A DNA stretch of 64,000 nt from Megascapheus bottae (GCA_024803745.1 JANJXV010000020.1:23362777-23426776); one strand, 5' to 3'. Counted from the first letter of the stretch, positions 23,812 to 35,440 are shown. Translations and numbers: made by a program. Notes: generated by a model not told the origin, from the letters alone.

Positions 23812-23900
23812 GTCAGACATGCCATCCCCAGCTACAATGGACAATATGCTGTTATAATTGTATGGCATTGTCCTTGCTGTTTGGAGATAATACTGCTGAC
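23812..23900 (+). ncRNA. MIR2355: microRNA precursor miR-2355 (intronic, sense to KLF7)
   Basis: The segment forms a long hairpin with GTCAG at the 5' end pairing with CTGAC at the 3' end, and it closely matches my recollection of the human mir-2355 precursor, which lies in a KLF7 intron. The 5p arm (23824-23845) begins ATCCCCAG and differs from the human mature sequence at position 9 (C for A), leaving the seed TCCCCAG intact. The 3p arm (23867-23888) begins ATTGTCCTTG and appears identical over its 22 bases. The loop between them carries only a few transitions relative to human. It lies on the same strand as KLF7 in intron 2, so it is probably processed from the KLF7 pre-mRNA by Drosha and Dicer. 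The identification rests on remembered sequence and has not been searched; expression is unknown. Confidence 0.9.
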
Positions 23901-24239
23901 ATTATTCCTCTCATCCAAGTGAATGTGGCTGAGGGGAGGACGTGACATCTGAGGCTTTCACACACATCAGCTTATCCCTTGCTACTTGGAGAGATTGTGA
24001 TTAGTGAGTAGGCCTCGTAGGGTCATGGTGAATGCTATGTTTTGGATCACAATTGTTATCGAACCTTAGTCTTAGACCCTGTTGGGAATTTTAAATAGTT
24101 ATCTTGATGTCCTGAAGGTATAATCGTTATTTAGCCAGTTCCCCAGAGCAGATGTGCTAAAGATGGGGTAAGCTGAGACATCAGTAATTCAGACTGGCTT
24201 TGAGGGTAAGAAAACAATTGGGTACCAAACCTAGCAATG

Positions 24240-24405
24240 TCTGACACTACTTTATTGCATTATCCAAGAGCACAGTAATGTCACTCATATAGACCTTTAG
24301 AGCACACTTCACCCTCACTTACCTATGGGATAAATGTTTTCATTATACCCATTTTATAGAGGGGGAACTGAGGCTCAAGGTCATCACTAATGAACTGTAG
24401 CCAAG
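24240..24405 (-). mobile_element. MIR SINE
   Basis: CATTATACCCATTTTATAGA followed by GGGGAACTGAGGCTCAAGGT is the MIR core. Much of the remainder is diverged. Confidence 0.65.
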
Positions 24406-24451
24406 CTTGTGCCACCATGGTCTGTGTGCGTGCACATGTGTATGTTTTTCT

Positions 24452-24776
24452 TTTTTCTTTTTTTATTTTTATCAAACGTTTCTTTTCTTTTTTTGGTATT
24501 TTACTCTCTATTTTATTTTGCATATTTTATTGTGGGGGTAATGTATAGAGGGGTTAGTTACATTCTTCAAGTAGTGGGTAAGTTACTTCTCCAATATTGA
24601 TACACCTTCTCATGTTTTTGTCTCCCTTTTCCTCCCCCACCCTCTCCAATCTTTTTTTTGCATTTTTTATTGTAATTAGTAAAAGGGTTACATGATATTT
24701 GCCAGATAGAAGGTGCATTAATTCACGGACATTGATACCCTTTCACATGTCTTGGTACCCATTTCCCACCCCCCCC
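24452..24776 (-). mobile_element. L1 3'-end insertion with target-site duplication
   Basis: Exact 17-base repeats CATGTGTATGTTTTTCT at 24435-24451 and 24777-24793 bound an antisense segment. It begins T-rich (the poly-A tail side) and ends in a C-rich tract. The right half contains TTTTTATTGTAATTAGTAAA and GCCAGATAGAAGGTGCATTA, shared with copies at 25406 and 44570. The left half is a diverged version of the same 3' end. Confidence 0.75.
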
Positions 24777-25405
24777 CATGTGTATGTTTTTCTAAAGGTG
24801 AGTTTATTTAGAGGGTCTGACAACATAGATACTGAATGAGTTTAGTTATGTTTAGGGTTTAGGTAAACAAGTATCTTAATAATTGCCACCCTTTCTTAGC
24901 TCACTCATCTGCTAAGTATGAGGTATTATCTTACTTTTCTAAAATGACTACAACTTCAGAGTAGCTAAGAACACTGAATGGTTAGCATGTGCCATTTTGT
25001 CCAAACTTTGGAAAACTTTAACTGTTTTACCCCTAGTTTAAGAAATGAAGCTAGTTGGAAAGGTGCAAAAAATACAAGGCATTAAATTTTGAAATGATTA
25101 TAGTATACTGTATTTGTATCTTATAAAATTTTGTCTGGCAAGAAATAATAGAAAAAATTTCCCTGACCCTTTAAAAGAAGGTGCATTAGCAATTGAAAAA
25201 GCCAAATGAAGGTGGCATAAAGAAACAGAGAGGATCCAGTACATGGATGAAGCTTAGCATATAAATTGTGCACTTTTGTTGTGTTTGTCAGGGCTTTTCT
25301 AGATGGGTTTCCACAAGTTATCTCTGTACCTTTATTTTTGTTAATAAAAATGGAGTAAGGGATACTTCTATTTGTGCTAGCTGATGCTTTTGTTCCCCCT
25401 TTTTT

Positions 25406-25522
25406 GATATTTTTTATTGTAATTAATAAAGGGTTACATGATATTTGCCACATAGAAGGTACATTAATTCACATATACATTGATACCCTTTCACATGTCT
25501 TGTTCCCCATTACCCTCCCCCC
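25406..25522 (-). mobile_element. Short L1 3'-end insertion with target-site duplication
   Basis: The copy spans ATTTTTTATTGTAATTAATA to a C-rich boundary. It is flanked by CTTTTGTTCCCC (25387 and 25523), with one extra C in the left flank. It ends at the same internal point as the copy at 24452-24776. Confidence 0.75.
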
Positions 25523-28014
25523 CTTTTGTTCCCCTTTTTGAAGGTAGATATAGATGAGCTGAATATTTTCAAGAGAAGAACCCTTGGTGAGTTCAGGAGC
25601 TTTAAAGTCCACTAATGAACAAAAGGTTCAAATTCAGATGACAATTTTGCCAACACACTCTACAGACTGTCCTCAGTAGTCAGAAAAGCATACAGTGGAA
25701 AATAATAGTGGATATTTGCTCTGTCTTCCAGAGATTTAAAGAATAAGAAGACATTTTTAACATGAAAGGGCAAATTCCTAGGCATTATATAGTGTGTGTG
25801 ACCCTGAGGGCTCCACATTTTGGGAGAGTGTTGGCCTGTGGATTTTTCTTTGTCTGGTCCCATGTTCCTGTGCATCTCTGTACTTTCAAACTTACTTCCT
25901 GTCTCACTCTGCCTGATGAGGAAATAGCCCTAATAAGTCATTACAGTTCAATGTTAGCCCTATGCTTGCTTGACATTTGCTACTAAGCATTTAGAACACA
26001 TACCCATCTGCATGTCATTCCTTCCTGCTCCCACTGTCAGAAGTTGAAGTTTTGCTGTGCTTTTCATTAGTGTCCTTCTACCAAAAACCAAACCAAACCA
26101 AAAAAACCCCCAGAATGCTGAATGAGTAAAGCCAGGGAGAATATTGTGTGTAACCTTTATACTTGCCCGAGTTACAAGGACTGGAGGCACAAAACTCACG
26201 GGTCAATGATTACAAACTCACCACTACCCATTTTTTAAAAAGCCTGTTGTGAGAGGAATAAAGCAATAATTAAAACGAATGGAACAGCTTTTGCTCTATT
26301 GAGGTGTTAAATCTTTGTGTAAACACAATGACATTGTACAAACATAGGTCTTTTCAGAAGGGTGATTTAGCTTAGCAAAACCAGCGAAATTTTGAGGTCT
26401 CTGGGTCAAGGGCCTATTTTGACACAGTTTGAAAGGTCACCTGCTTGTTTGTGCCTGTGTGCCACTGCAGAAGGCCTAGAGCCAGTGTGGTTCCCTGCCT
26501 GCTGCCTCACGACAAAAGCTGGCATTTGGTAGATAGCAGTCTGTGACAAGCAAGAAGGAAACTGCACACAATGCGAGACTCTGCTATGCCCGTGAGCCAG
26601 CAGGGAGCACTTGGGAATCTCTGGAGCCCAGGCAATGAGGCAGCTTGGATGCAGAGAAAACGGCTGATATAAAATATAAATGTGTTTATTATTACGCTGT
26701 GCCTGTGCTGTATAATTTTACACACTCTCATATTTGTGATTTATGGTCTTTGGTCCATGTGGAGGAGAAGCTTGCTAATTTACCCAAATTGATAGGGAGC
26801 CTCTGAAGATGCTCCGATTGAAAGGAGCTGAAGTTTGGGGAAAAACATGGCCTCCTGAAACAACCCCCCAAAAGTGGTAGCAGGAACTGCTGTGTCAGGG
26901 GTATTCTTTGTTCATTTATTTTGATAAGCAGAGCTGTGCTTTAATTATTCATGATAATGCTTGTCGAGGAAGGAACAGGCCTCCAATGGCCTGGCAGCTT
27001 GGGGCTGGTGTTTGGTTCTGTGTGGTGAACACTAAAAGAGCCTGTCTTGCTCGGTGAGATTCGTCATGTTTTACCTGGGAGAGGTGAAAAGAGCCAGAGG
27101 TTCATTTACACCCGCTGCCTTCTCTGGGGAACTGGTATTGATTGACAAAGCTGATAGGGAAGAAAAATGCATTGCAATCACAGCCCCCATTCTGGAATAG
27201 TCTGCGCACCAAATAGCCTAGTATTTCTTACCTGTATCCCTTTATTGACTCCATATAAGGCAGTCAGGGCTTTCTTCTCTCAGAGATGGGAAAATGGGAG
27301 CCTGGAAGGATCTAGGGGTAACCAACTAATAAGTAGTAGCTGCGGTCACTAAGTCTGGTCAGATCCCATGGACTGTTTACTGGCAATTTTGTGCTAGAAT
27401 TCTTTAGGGAGGAAACCAAGAAAGATGCAGTGACCCCACCCCCTTTCACCCAGGGGTCCCATTTACTGTGCTTTCAGCCCATTTCCTGGTCTTAACGTCA
27501 ATTACTATCATCATTTCCGGCAACATTCCAAAGTGTTTCTTGGCTTGGCAGAATTGGAGGTACTTGTTCTGGGAGCTGCTGAGAAGGAAAGCACTTTGGA
27601 ACAGCATGCACCAATTCCAACATCCCCAGGGCATCTATAATCTTTGCCCCCACTCCTTGCAGGGAAACCGCATGCAAACAGGCTCCTGCAACTCTAGGAT
27701 GCTTGATGAACCATAAATATTGGAGGTCAGCTGCTGAATAGCCTATGTCCTCTGTGTATCCAGACCCCTGATCCCCAAGGCAGCTTTGATGCACTCTCAC
27801 CCCATAGAGGACTGGGCATTTCTTTTTACATGCTTTCTATTTGTCCACTTCCCTCTATTAAGCGGCCTTCTTCTTCCTCCTGGATGGCTGCAGAACCTCT
27901 TAGAGAATCTCCTCTAGCTCCTTCATCCTATATCGGGCCATGTCTTCAAGGCTCACATCGAATCATGTTGTGCCTCTTCGTCTTTAAAGTTCCCAATGCT
28001 TGCATTGTTCTTAG

Positions 28015-28235
28015 GATGAAACTGGGACTCAAACTCAGGGCCTTGCACTTGCTAGACAAACATTCTACTGTTTGAGCCATGCCCCCACCCCTATTCGCAG
28101 ACCTTTTGCTTTTAGCTTTTTATTTATTTTTTTCCTCAGGTAAAGTGTCACAATTCTTAACCTGACTGCAATCCTGCTACCTCCTCCTTTTCCAGGAGCT
28201 GGGTTTATAGGCATGTACCAGCACATCTAGTCCAT
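28015..28235 (-). mobile_element. Two adjacent antisense SINE fragments
   Basis: ACTCAAACTCAGGGCCTTGC is the ID-like box B complement. The following piece with TTTTCCAGGAGCTGGGTTTA resembles an old B1-like end, the same pairing as at 5305-5765. Confidence 0.6.
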
Positions 28236-29039
28236 AAGGTCCACATCGTTAAGCCTGGCCTGTATGAGTGTTTCTTGATAGAAAGATGATGTAAGCTATG
28301 TATAAAAATTTTTAAATTTTGTGCCATTCACAGAAAAGCAATTAAATGAACTAATTTATTCTAGTACTCGATTTTGTTTAACCCAATATATCTGAAATAT
28401 TATTTATTTATGGGATCAATACTGACCATTAGTAATGTGCTATTTTTATATTCTTTCCTTTATGCTTTTCCCTTCATTTTCCAGACTTTGATGTCCTATG
28501 TGCCCTGTTCATTTACAACATATATACCTCAATGTAGATGACTAATATTTCAAGTACTCAGGAGCTACTTGTGCTAGTACTCTAGATGGATGGTGTGGAG
28601 CTGTAAGTGGGACACAATGTGGCAACTACCTATTCTCCAGTTATATTGTGTCAATCCCTATGGGGCACTCTGGTCCTTCTCTTTGCCCAGTTTCTAGGCT
28701 AGGTTTGGGAGAAGATATGACTGAGAGAAGAGAGGATCTCATCCCTGCTAAGGATTTGGAGGAAGTAGCCCAATATGGCACCATCTTCACTCTACCTTCT
28801 GCAGGAATTCCTGGCATTGGAGGCCTTCAAGTGGCCTGGGGGCATTTTTGTCTTGGTTTATCTGGATCTATGTCAGGTAGCACAGCTATCTGAGGTTGAG
28901 CCTCAGATATTATTTATACCCTAAAAGTTACATCTGCTCTTATGGGGTTGCATTGAATTAATTCAGCCCCAGGACTGTGAAGGTGAGAATTCCTGGCTTT
29001 CAGTCTTAAAGCATACTGCCATTTACAATGAATTGATAT

Positions 29040-29195
29040 GTGGTTTCATTCTCAGACTTCAGTTTCCTTATCTAGGAAACAGGGTGAAAATACCATGTGT
29101 CTAGTGGGAGTTTTGAGAGGTTTAAAGGACAGAATATATATAAAACCTTTGTTCCCTGTAGAATCTAGCGTGTAGTAAGTGTTTAATAATAAAAA
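29040..29195 (+). mobile_element. MIR SINE
   Basis: CTTCAGTTTCCTTATCTAGG and the TAGTAAGTGTTTAATAAT end fit a sense MIR. Confidence 0.65.
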
Positions 29196-29207
29196 TTAGC
29201 TTGTGCT

Positions 29208-29410
29208 GGGTGTTGGTGGCTCACACCTATAATTCTAGCTACTCAGGATGCTGAGATCTGAGGATCACAGTTCAAAGCCAGCATGGGCAAGAAAGTCTGT
29301 GAATGAATCTTTTATCTCCAAATAACCACCAGAAAAGTGGAAGTGGCACTGTGGCTCAAAGTGGTAGAGCACTAGCTTTGGGCTGAAGAGCTCAGGCCCC
29401 ACAACTGATA
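29208..29410 (+). mobile_element. Composite SINE (B1-like left arm, Geo-like right arm)
   Basis: GGGTGTTGGTGGCTCACACC, TCTCCAAATAACCACCAGAA and GTGGCACTGTGGCTCAAAGT occur in order. The box-B region is shortened. Confidence 0.85.
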
Positions 29411-29599
29411 AAAAATATTCCATTTCCTCAGGATTTATAAAGCATCTCATCTTCTAAGGGGTGAGATTGGGTTTTAAGTCATAGCTCTGGATGAGAAACA
29501 TAGCTCTGTAGAGAAACATTTATTGTAAATTATACATATTTTCTGCCTTTCTCCCATACAGACCTCTACAGCTCGGCCATCCATCTATACATTCTATAG

Positions 29600-29735
29600 A
29601 AACAGCCAGTCAAGCAAAGTGTCTAATCCCAGCATGTGTCTAATCCCAGCATTTGTGAGATGGAGTCAGGAGGGCCACAAGCTCTAGTTTACCCTGGGCT
29701 CTATAGAAAAACCCTCTCTCAGAAAAACAACCAAA
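29600..29735 (+). mobile_element. B1-like SINE with internal duplication
   Basis: TGTCTAATCCCAGCA occurs twice in tandem (29619 and 29636), followed by a B1-like end (CCCTGGGCTCTATAGAAAAA). Confidence 0.65.
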
Positions 29736-29822
29736 AGGAAGGGAGGGAGGAAGAGAGAGGAATAGAGGGAAAGACAAAAAGGAAGAAAGAAAAGGAGGGA
29801 GGAAAGGAGGGAGGAAGGACAT
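29735..29822 (+). repeat. GGAA/GGGA-rich purine tract
   Basis: About 85 purine-rich bases with repeated GGAA and GGGAGGA units directly follow a B1-like SINE and are probably an expanded tail. Confidence 0.85.
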
Positions 29823-30119
29823 GTCAGCAAAGGAACTATGTGATGTGAGGAGATCCATCCTAGCTTTCTGAATAATGATACAAGCTTTAAAGTTGGGGGG
29901 ACTACCTCTGATCATTAAATGATGAGACTGTTATCTCCTTACAGCTTTCCACTGGTCTCTAGCATTTTGGCTAAAAACATGTGATTATAGACACTTCATT
30001 TACCAGGAAAGCATATTGGATACTGAGTGTTGATATGAGCCATGATGCATGAAGGATATTTATGTGGAGTATTTTAATTAGCACATCTCTTATGTAGTAC
30101 TTTACAATAGATAAACCAC

Positions 30120-30262
30120 TTGTACACAAATCATCTCTCTTCACACTTCTCAATAGGCCTGTGAGGCTGGTGCCAAAAAAGGGATTAGCTACCCATTTTT
30201 GCTGGGAAGGAAGATGAGACTGTTTCTAGTGAGCTTAGTAATTCCAAGAGCTGGGCTAGGAC
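30120..30262 (-). mobile_element. Probable MIR SINE
   Basis: ACAAATCATCTCTCTTCACA, ATAGGCCTGTGAGG and GAGCTGGGCTAGGACCCCAG match MIR-like order. It is quite diverged. Confidence 0.5.
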
Positions 30263-30280
30263 CCCAGGCCTCCTGATGGA

Positions 30281-30301
30281 GTGTGTGTGTGTGTGTGTGT
30301 A
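30281..30301. repeat. (GT)n microsatellite, short
   Basis: About ten GT units after a MIR-like segment. Confidence 0.9.
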
Positions 30302-30971
30302 TTCCACTAAACCTTATGTACATGCAAGATACAATTTCTGGATGCCCTGATAATCTTTCTAAAGAGTCCAGTTTTTCTAAAGACTGAGATATGAAGTCGA
30401 TTTTTATACTTTAGATACTAGCCATTTGGACCTTGGTCTTGTTTTGAATCCATTAGACCATAAATGAAACTTTTGTGTCAGAAGCCCAAGCTAACAGAAG
30501 TTTACAGAGGTGAGATGTTCTTACTTATATGAAATGCAGGCTCTTAGATGGCTGTGCTCTGAGCAGCTGTCAGAAGCTCTGCTTTCTGTCTCCCCTGTTG
30601 ACCCTTCTCCTATTTCCATTCCTAAGAAATAGGTCCCTGTTGTGTCTTTTCATTTTAAGATGGCTGCTGCTAAGCTGGCTTTCCAGGAATCTAGTTTACA
30701 TGCAGCTATTTTGAAAGTGGGAAGGGGAGGGGATGCCTCAACCTTTAAAAGTACAGCTTGAAATTGCACTTGTCACTTCTACTCATATCTCATCAGCCAG
30801 AGCTTAGTCATATGTCAACAAGCAACTGCAAAGGAGCTGAGAAAAATAGTTTTATTCTGGGTCGCGCATGCGCTCAACAAGAGGTGGCTGAGCTCTTCCC
30901 GTAGAAAAGAATCGAGACAATGCTGGTAGCTGCTACTATGGTTTTAGTTTTAAGAATGGTTTCTGAGCTAC

Positions 30972-31162
30972 CAAGCTGACATCTGTAATCCTGGCTACTC
31001 AGGAGACTATTCGAGTTGTGAGGATCTAGGTCTAGACAGAAAAGTCCTTGAGATGCTTATCTCCTCCAAAAAAATAGACATAGAGCTACTGCTCAAGTGG
31101 TAGCCTTGAACAAAAAAGCTCAGGGACAATGCCTAGGTCCTGATTTCAAGCCCTAGCACTGG
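30972..31162 (+). mobile_element. Composite SINE (B1-like left arm, Geo-like right arm)
   Basis: CATCTGTAATCCTGGCTACT and AAAAAGCTCAGGGACAATGC mark the two arms. It runs into an (AC)n array at 31170. Confidence 0.8.
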
Positions 31163-31166
31163 CGCG

Positions 31167-31169
<3 letters not shown>

Positions 31170-31212
<43 letters not shown>
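31170..31212. repeat. (AC)n microsatellite
   Basis: About 21 AC units directly follow a SINE 3' end. Confidence 0.95.
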
Positions 31213-31215
<3 letters not shown>

Positions 31216-32659
31216 ATTGATTTCTTTTTAGCCTGACATGTAGACATCTTAACATAAAATTCTTGCACTGGGACATTAAATGTATGACATGATGGGGAGA
31301 ACTTTCTAGTACATTCCAGTTTTGGTGCATTGAGAAACCAAAGTAAGAGCACAAAAACTAGGTTCCTGTGGGATAGCAGAAGTTCTGAATGGAAATATAC
31401 ACATTTTGTAATTCATAAAATTATTATATTATTACAATAATAATGGGCACAGATTAGCCACACATTAAATATTTTTTGGATCTTTCTTGCTAAATTTTAA
31501 AGTTCTATTCAATGCCTTCATTTTTTTAATAGAAGAATAAAGAAAAAGGGTTTCATCGCTGTGGATTTAGCACCACACAAATGCAGACTTGTTTGAAGTT
31601 TGGGGTAGATGATCTGACAGACTCAGGTTGAGAGTTCTCCACATGTGGGTGTCACTATGTTTATGCTGAACTGTTTGCAGATTTGGGAAGGTTGAGTGTG
31701 TGTTAATGTAGATTCCATGTGCAGTTCAGATCATTCTGTTTTCTGCCTCATGACTGCCAAGCAACGCAGAAGATGTAAAGATGATGATGATGGTGTAAGG
31801 TCCTTGAAGGAAAATTGGAAAATGAACCAGTAGTATGTGTGCCTGGTATTTCAACCAGGTTAGTGGAGGGTGTTTGGAAGGTCTTTGGCATTCTAAATGT
31901 TGGGAATTCTTTGACAAAGTCTGTCTGGTCTTTGTACTTATAGGAATGACTTGAATTGTCAAGTTTATAGTGTGCAGACCAATTATTCAACATGGAAAGT
32001 CTTTTCAGACCAAGTTACAGAAGCAGAAGGCAGGAGCTCCCACCTCTGCTAGAATCACTGCCCAGAGGGCCATGTGTTTGCCAGGCTTTGTACGTACAGA
32101 TGTACAAACACCAGCGCTCTGTTCCCAGTCAGTTGAGGGTAGAATTATTCCTTTGGCTGTTACCAACTCCCTGTCCATTCTTGTGGCTGTTCCTCATGTA
32201 CTTCCCCTTTTCTTCCATGATGATGAAGACGTCACTGGACCTCTTTAGGCGCTGATCCTTCTCTGAAAGGTCCCTTGCCCTTGCTCAGAACATCCTTCAA
32301 TTCAGGGAGTTTGATTTCCTCTACGAAATCTACCTAATGGTTCGACTAGGTTGCCTGTTTTCTAGACATGCACACACATGTTTATCCTGGGTTGTTTCTA
32401 TGCATGCCTGGTGCTTGCCCACCTGGAAACTCTGAGACCCAGCGATGTCCTTCTCACTTTAATCCTTAGCAATGCCACTGGCCCTTACATAGTAGAACCA
32501 GCCATGAGTGTTAGTGGAATGCAATATGGCATACAAAGAGACTTGGACTTTGCCTATCAGTCCATGAGACTCAAAGTCTATGTGTTGGACTTGACCAGCT
32601 CATTGTGGACAGAATGTAGTGTTCTAGAGGTAATACAAATCTGGAAGGCAAGATGGTAA

Positions 32660-32880
32660 CAAAGCTTTTTGTATTTTTAAATTGTTATTGTAAAAGTGCT
32701 ATGCAGAAGGGTTGCTGTTACGTAAATCAGGTGATGAGTATATTTCTTTTGGAACAGTGTCACCTCTTCTCTCTCCCAGTTTATCCCTCCCTATGTCTCC
32801 TGCCCCCAGCAAGTTGTATAGTTCATTTACAGTATAGTGTCTAATGAGTGTCACTGTTGCATTTGTTCATCTTTACTAGA
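32660..32880 (-). mobile_element. L1 3'UTR fragment, antisense
   Basis: TTTAAATTGTTATTGTAAAA, TATTTCTTTTGGAACAGTGT and CAAGTTGTATAGTTCATTTA are shared with 40470-40620 and match an older L1 3'-end subfamily in this window. Confidence 0.6.
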
Positions 32881-32924
32881 TTTTAATGGATCACTCAGTT
32901 TTTAATTTGCATATTAGTCATAGG

Positions 32925-32945
32925 TGTGTGTGTGTGTGTGTGTGC
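32925..32945. repeat. (GT)n microsatellite, short
   Basis: About ten GT units followed by GCATGCACATATACAC, continuing the alternating pattern. Confidence 0.9.
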
Positions 32946-32984
32946 ATGCACATATACACTTATACACATATGGTGTGCACAAGC

Positions 32985-33075
32985 CTGTGTTAGACTGAGT
33001 GATTACAGTAGTAAACTAGAAAGCATCTAGTCCAGTGCCTAGATACATATCAGGTATTTACTTAGTATTTATTGC
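32985..33075 (+). mobile_element. Possible L2/MIR 3' end
   Basis: AGTCCAGTGCCTAGATACAT and TATTTACTTAGTATTTATTG resemble the shared L2/MIR 3' terminus. Confidence 0.45.
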
Positions 33076-33446
33076 ATTGCAAGTATTAGATGTCTCCGAG
33101 TGAAAAGCTCTTTTCATTTAATGTGTTTATGGGCAAAGCACTGTAGGAGATCAAGGTATGAAGAGATAAATATCTGTGAGAAGAGGCCAGAAAGTGAAAA
33201 CTTAGAGAGAGCTATTATTTTCTTTAAAAAAAAAAGTGAAATACTTTAGGAGGGGATGACATTTGGAAGACAGATACCTGAAGAATAGACAATAGAAGAC
33301 ATGTTTAGGGATGATGGAGAGTAGAGGAGTTATATAAGGTATGATGAGTAGAGAATTAGATGACATAGTTTTGTAGATGTCTTTTACTGTATAGGCAGTG
33401 ATACATAAACAGTATTTGTCTAATATTTGTCTAAGATTTTTTTTTT

Positions 33447-33560
33447 GCCAGACATGGTGGCACAAGCCTGTAAATTTAGCACTTGGGAGGCTGAGATAAG
33501 ATGGTCAAGAGTTGGAAACCACATTGGGTACAAAAGGAGACTTTGCTTAAAAAAATAAAA
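33447..33560 (+). mobile_element. B1-like SINE
   Basis: GCCAGACATGGTGGCACAAG and AGCACTTGGGAGGCTGAGAT are clear B1 motifs, in sense orientation. Confidence 0.85.
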
Positions 33561-34670
33561 CTAGCTGACAAATGTAACTATAATCCTTCTATACAGCACC
33601 CCCACAAAAAAAGGTAAAAAATAAAATAAAACGAAGTAAGGGTCTTTTTCTTCTTGAATTCCTTAGACTTTGTACCTGGTTAACATACATATTTGGGTTG
33701 CTTTAGCCAATGGGGAAATTTAGACTCTGAAAAAAAAAAGGTTGACGTTTTTGGAAGAGAATTTTGTAAACTGTTAGTGTTTTAAAGCTTTAGTGATTCA
33801 ATATTTGCCTCTAAGAACCTCTAGGGAACTGGAGCCATACCTATTCAACTTGAATGAAGTTCACCCAGAAAAGAAAAGAAAGTTATCTGCATGTAAATTA
33901 TCCAACTGAAACTTCTGCCAGATTGATAACAACTTTGCGGTCACTCTTACTCTCTCCCTTTCCCTCCCCTCTCTCCCCCTTTCTCATTTTGGGGCAAATT
34001 TATCTTATAAACTATTGATATACTCAGGCTACTTCCTCACTGTCTATATTTGTGAACTAAAGGCATAATAATTAATGTTCTTATGTACTTTATCAGAACA
34101 AACTCAGTTGGAGCCAGTTCTTTTACAACTTCCAAGAGCAGATCTTAAATAACATTTAGATTATCTTCTCCTTTGGATTTTTTTTAATCCTTTTGGGGTT
34201 TTTTCCTCTCTTTTCATACAAACTATGTATGAAAGAAAGGGAAATTTTTATCTTAATAGCCAATTATCCAGGCTTGTGGCATTCAACTTTTAATTGTCCA
34301 ACAAGAAATACTCAGCATATCTACAACAATAAATTAGATATCATCAAGTGACTGTGTTAGTCAGTGGCTACTATGTATCCTGAGGCAGTACCCCTTGTTT
34401 TAATATTCCCCTCTGTCCATTTTCCCTGATTCCTAAGTGCTCAGGGCTCTTACACCACTGTATACCTGGGTTTACATACCTGGGTCACCAGCCTCTGAAA
34501 TTCATTGAACTTTTTGGGTAGAGGTTACTTTTCTGTGTTGGTTTACCTCCAATGCACGTTTGTCTGCTTTAGCAATATGGTTGTACTCAAAGCAGCTTGG
34601 TGAGCCTGTTCTATTAACCATGTGTCATTTGGTGCTGAAGTAAAAATCTCCCCCCCCCCTGCTTTTTTTT

Positions 34671-34855
34671 TGCCAGTCTTGGGCTTGGGCTCAGGGGCTG
34701 GACACTGTCCTTGGATTTTCTCAAGGCTAGCACTCTACCATTTGAGCCTCAGCACCACTTTCGGCTTTTTTCTATGTATGTGGTACCAAGGAATCAAACC
34801 TGGGTCTTTGTGCGTGCTAGGTAAGCACTCTACCACTAGGCCAAACTCCCCACCC
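34671..34855 (-). mobile_element. IDL-Geo SINE, antisense
   Basis: GCCAGTCTTGGGCTTGGGCT through CACTAGGCCAAACTCCCCAC is a full-length copy. Confidence 0.9.
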
Positions 34856-34874
34856 TCTTTTCCTTTTTTATTCT

Positions 34875-35440
34875 TCATATCATCATCATCATCATCTTTA
34901 GGTAGTTATATAGAGGAGCTGTCATTTAACAAGCAGCTTATGAACATAATATATCTTGATCAGTGTCAACCCTTTCAACATTTTCACCCATCCTCTCCCC
35001 TACCCATTTTTTCCCTAATTCTTCATTTTGTAGGATATACATAGGATTCTTGACTGCATTTCCTTTCTTATCCTTTTCATTCAACCACCCTTTTCCCCTT
35101 GACCCTACCTCTCACAAGTACTTGCTTCCTGGTGTTTTATTTTGTTGAACTTTGATTTTTGGCTTTACAATCACCCTTGAATCTACCATATTTATGTAGG
35201 AGTTTGTAACTTCCACACATGAGGGAAAACATGCAGCCTTTGTCTCTCTCTGATTTTACTTCACTTAACATTTTTTCCCAAGTCTTCCCAGATGATAAAA
35301 TATCATTCTTTTTAATAGATGAATAAAATTCCAGTGTGTATATACCACATTTTCTTGATCTAGTGGTTCATTGAGGGGCATGTGATCTTTCTTTGTCTTA
35401 AGTTTTTAATTGATATAAGAATAGTTTGGTCATTATTGTA
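34875..35440 (-). mobile_element. L1 3' end (3'UTR and adjacent), antisense
   Basis: The stretch includes TAGGATATACATAGGATTCT, GAGGGAAAACATGCAGCCTT and AATAAAATTCCAGTGTGTAT, the familiar antisense L1 sequence. It is 5'-truncated and non-coding; a SINE lies against its tail. Confidence 0.75.

Noticed and set aside
31133..31354. Cys-Val repeat proteins on the - strand
   Set aside because: They are translations of the (AC)n microsatellite.
32378..32659. 93-residue frame starting MFILGCFYACLVLAHLE
   Set aside because: No family recognised, no splice or promoter context, and length within chance expectation for an intron.
34622..35044. 140-residue frame
   Set aside because: It reads through an IDL-Geo SINE and an L1 3'UTR fragment; similar peptides appear at other SINE copies such as 39843 and 21924.
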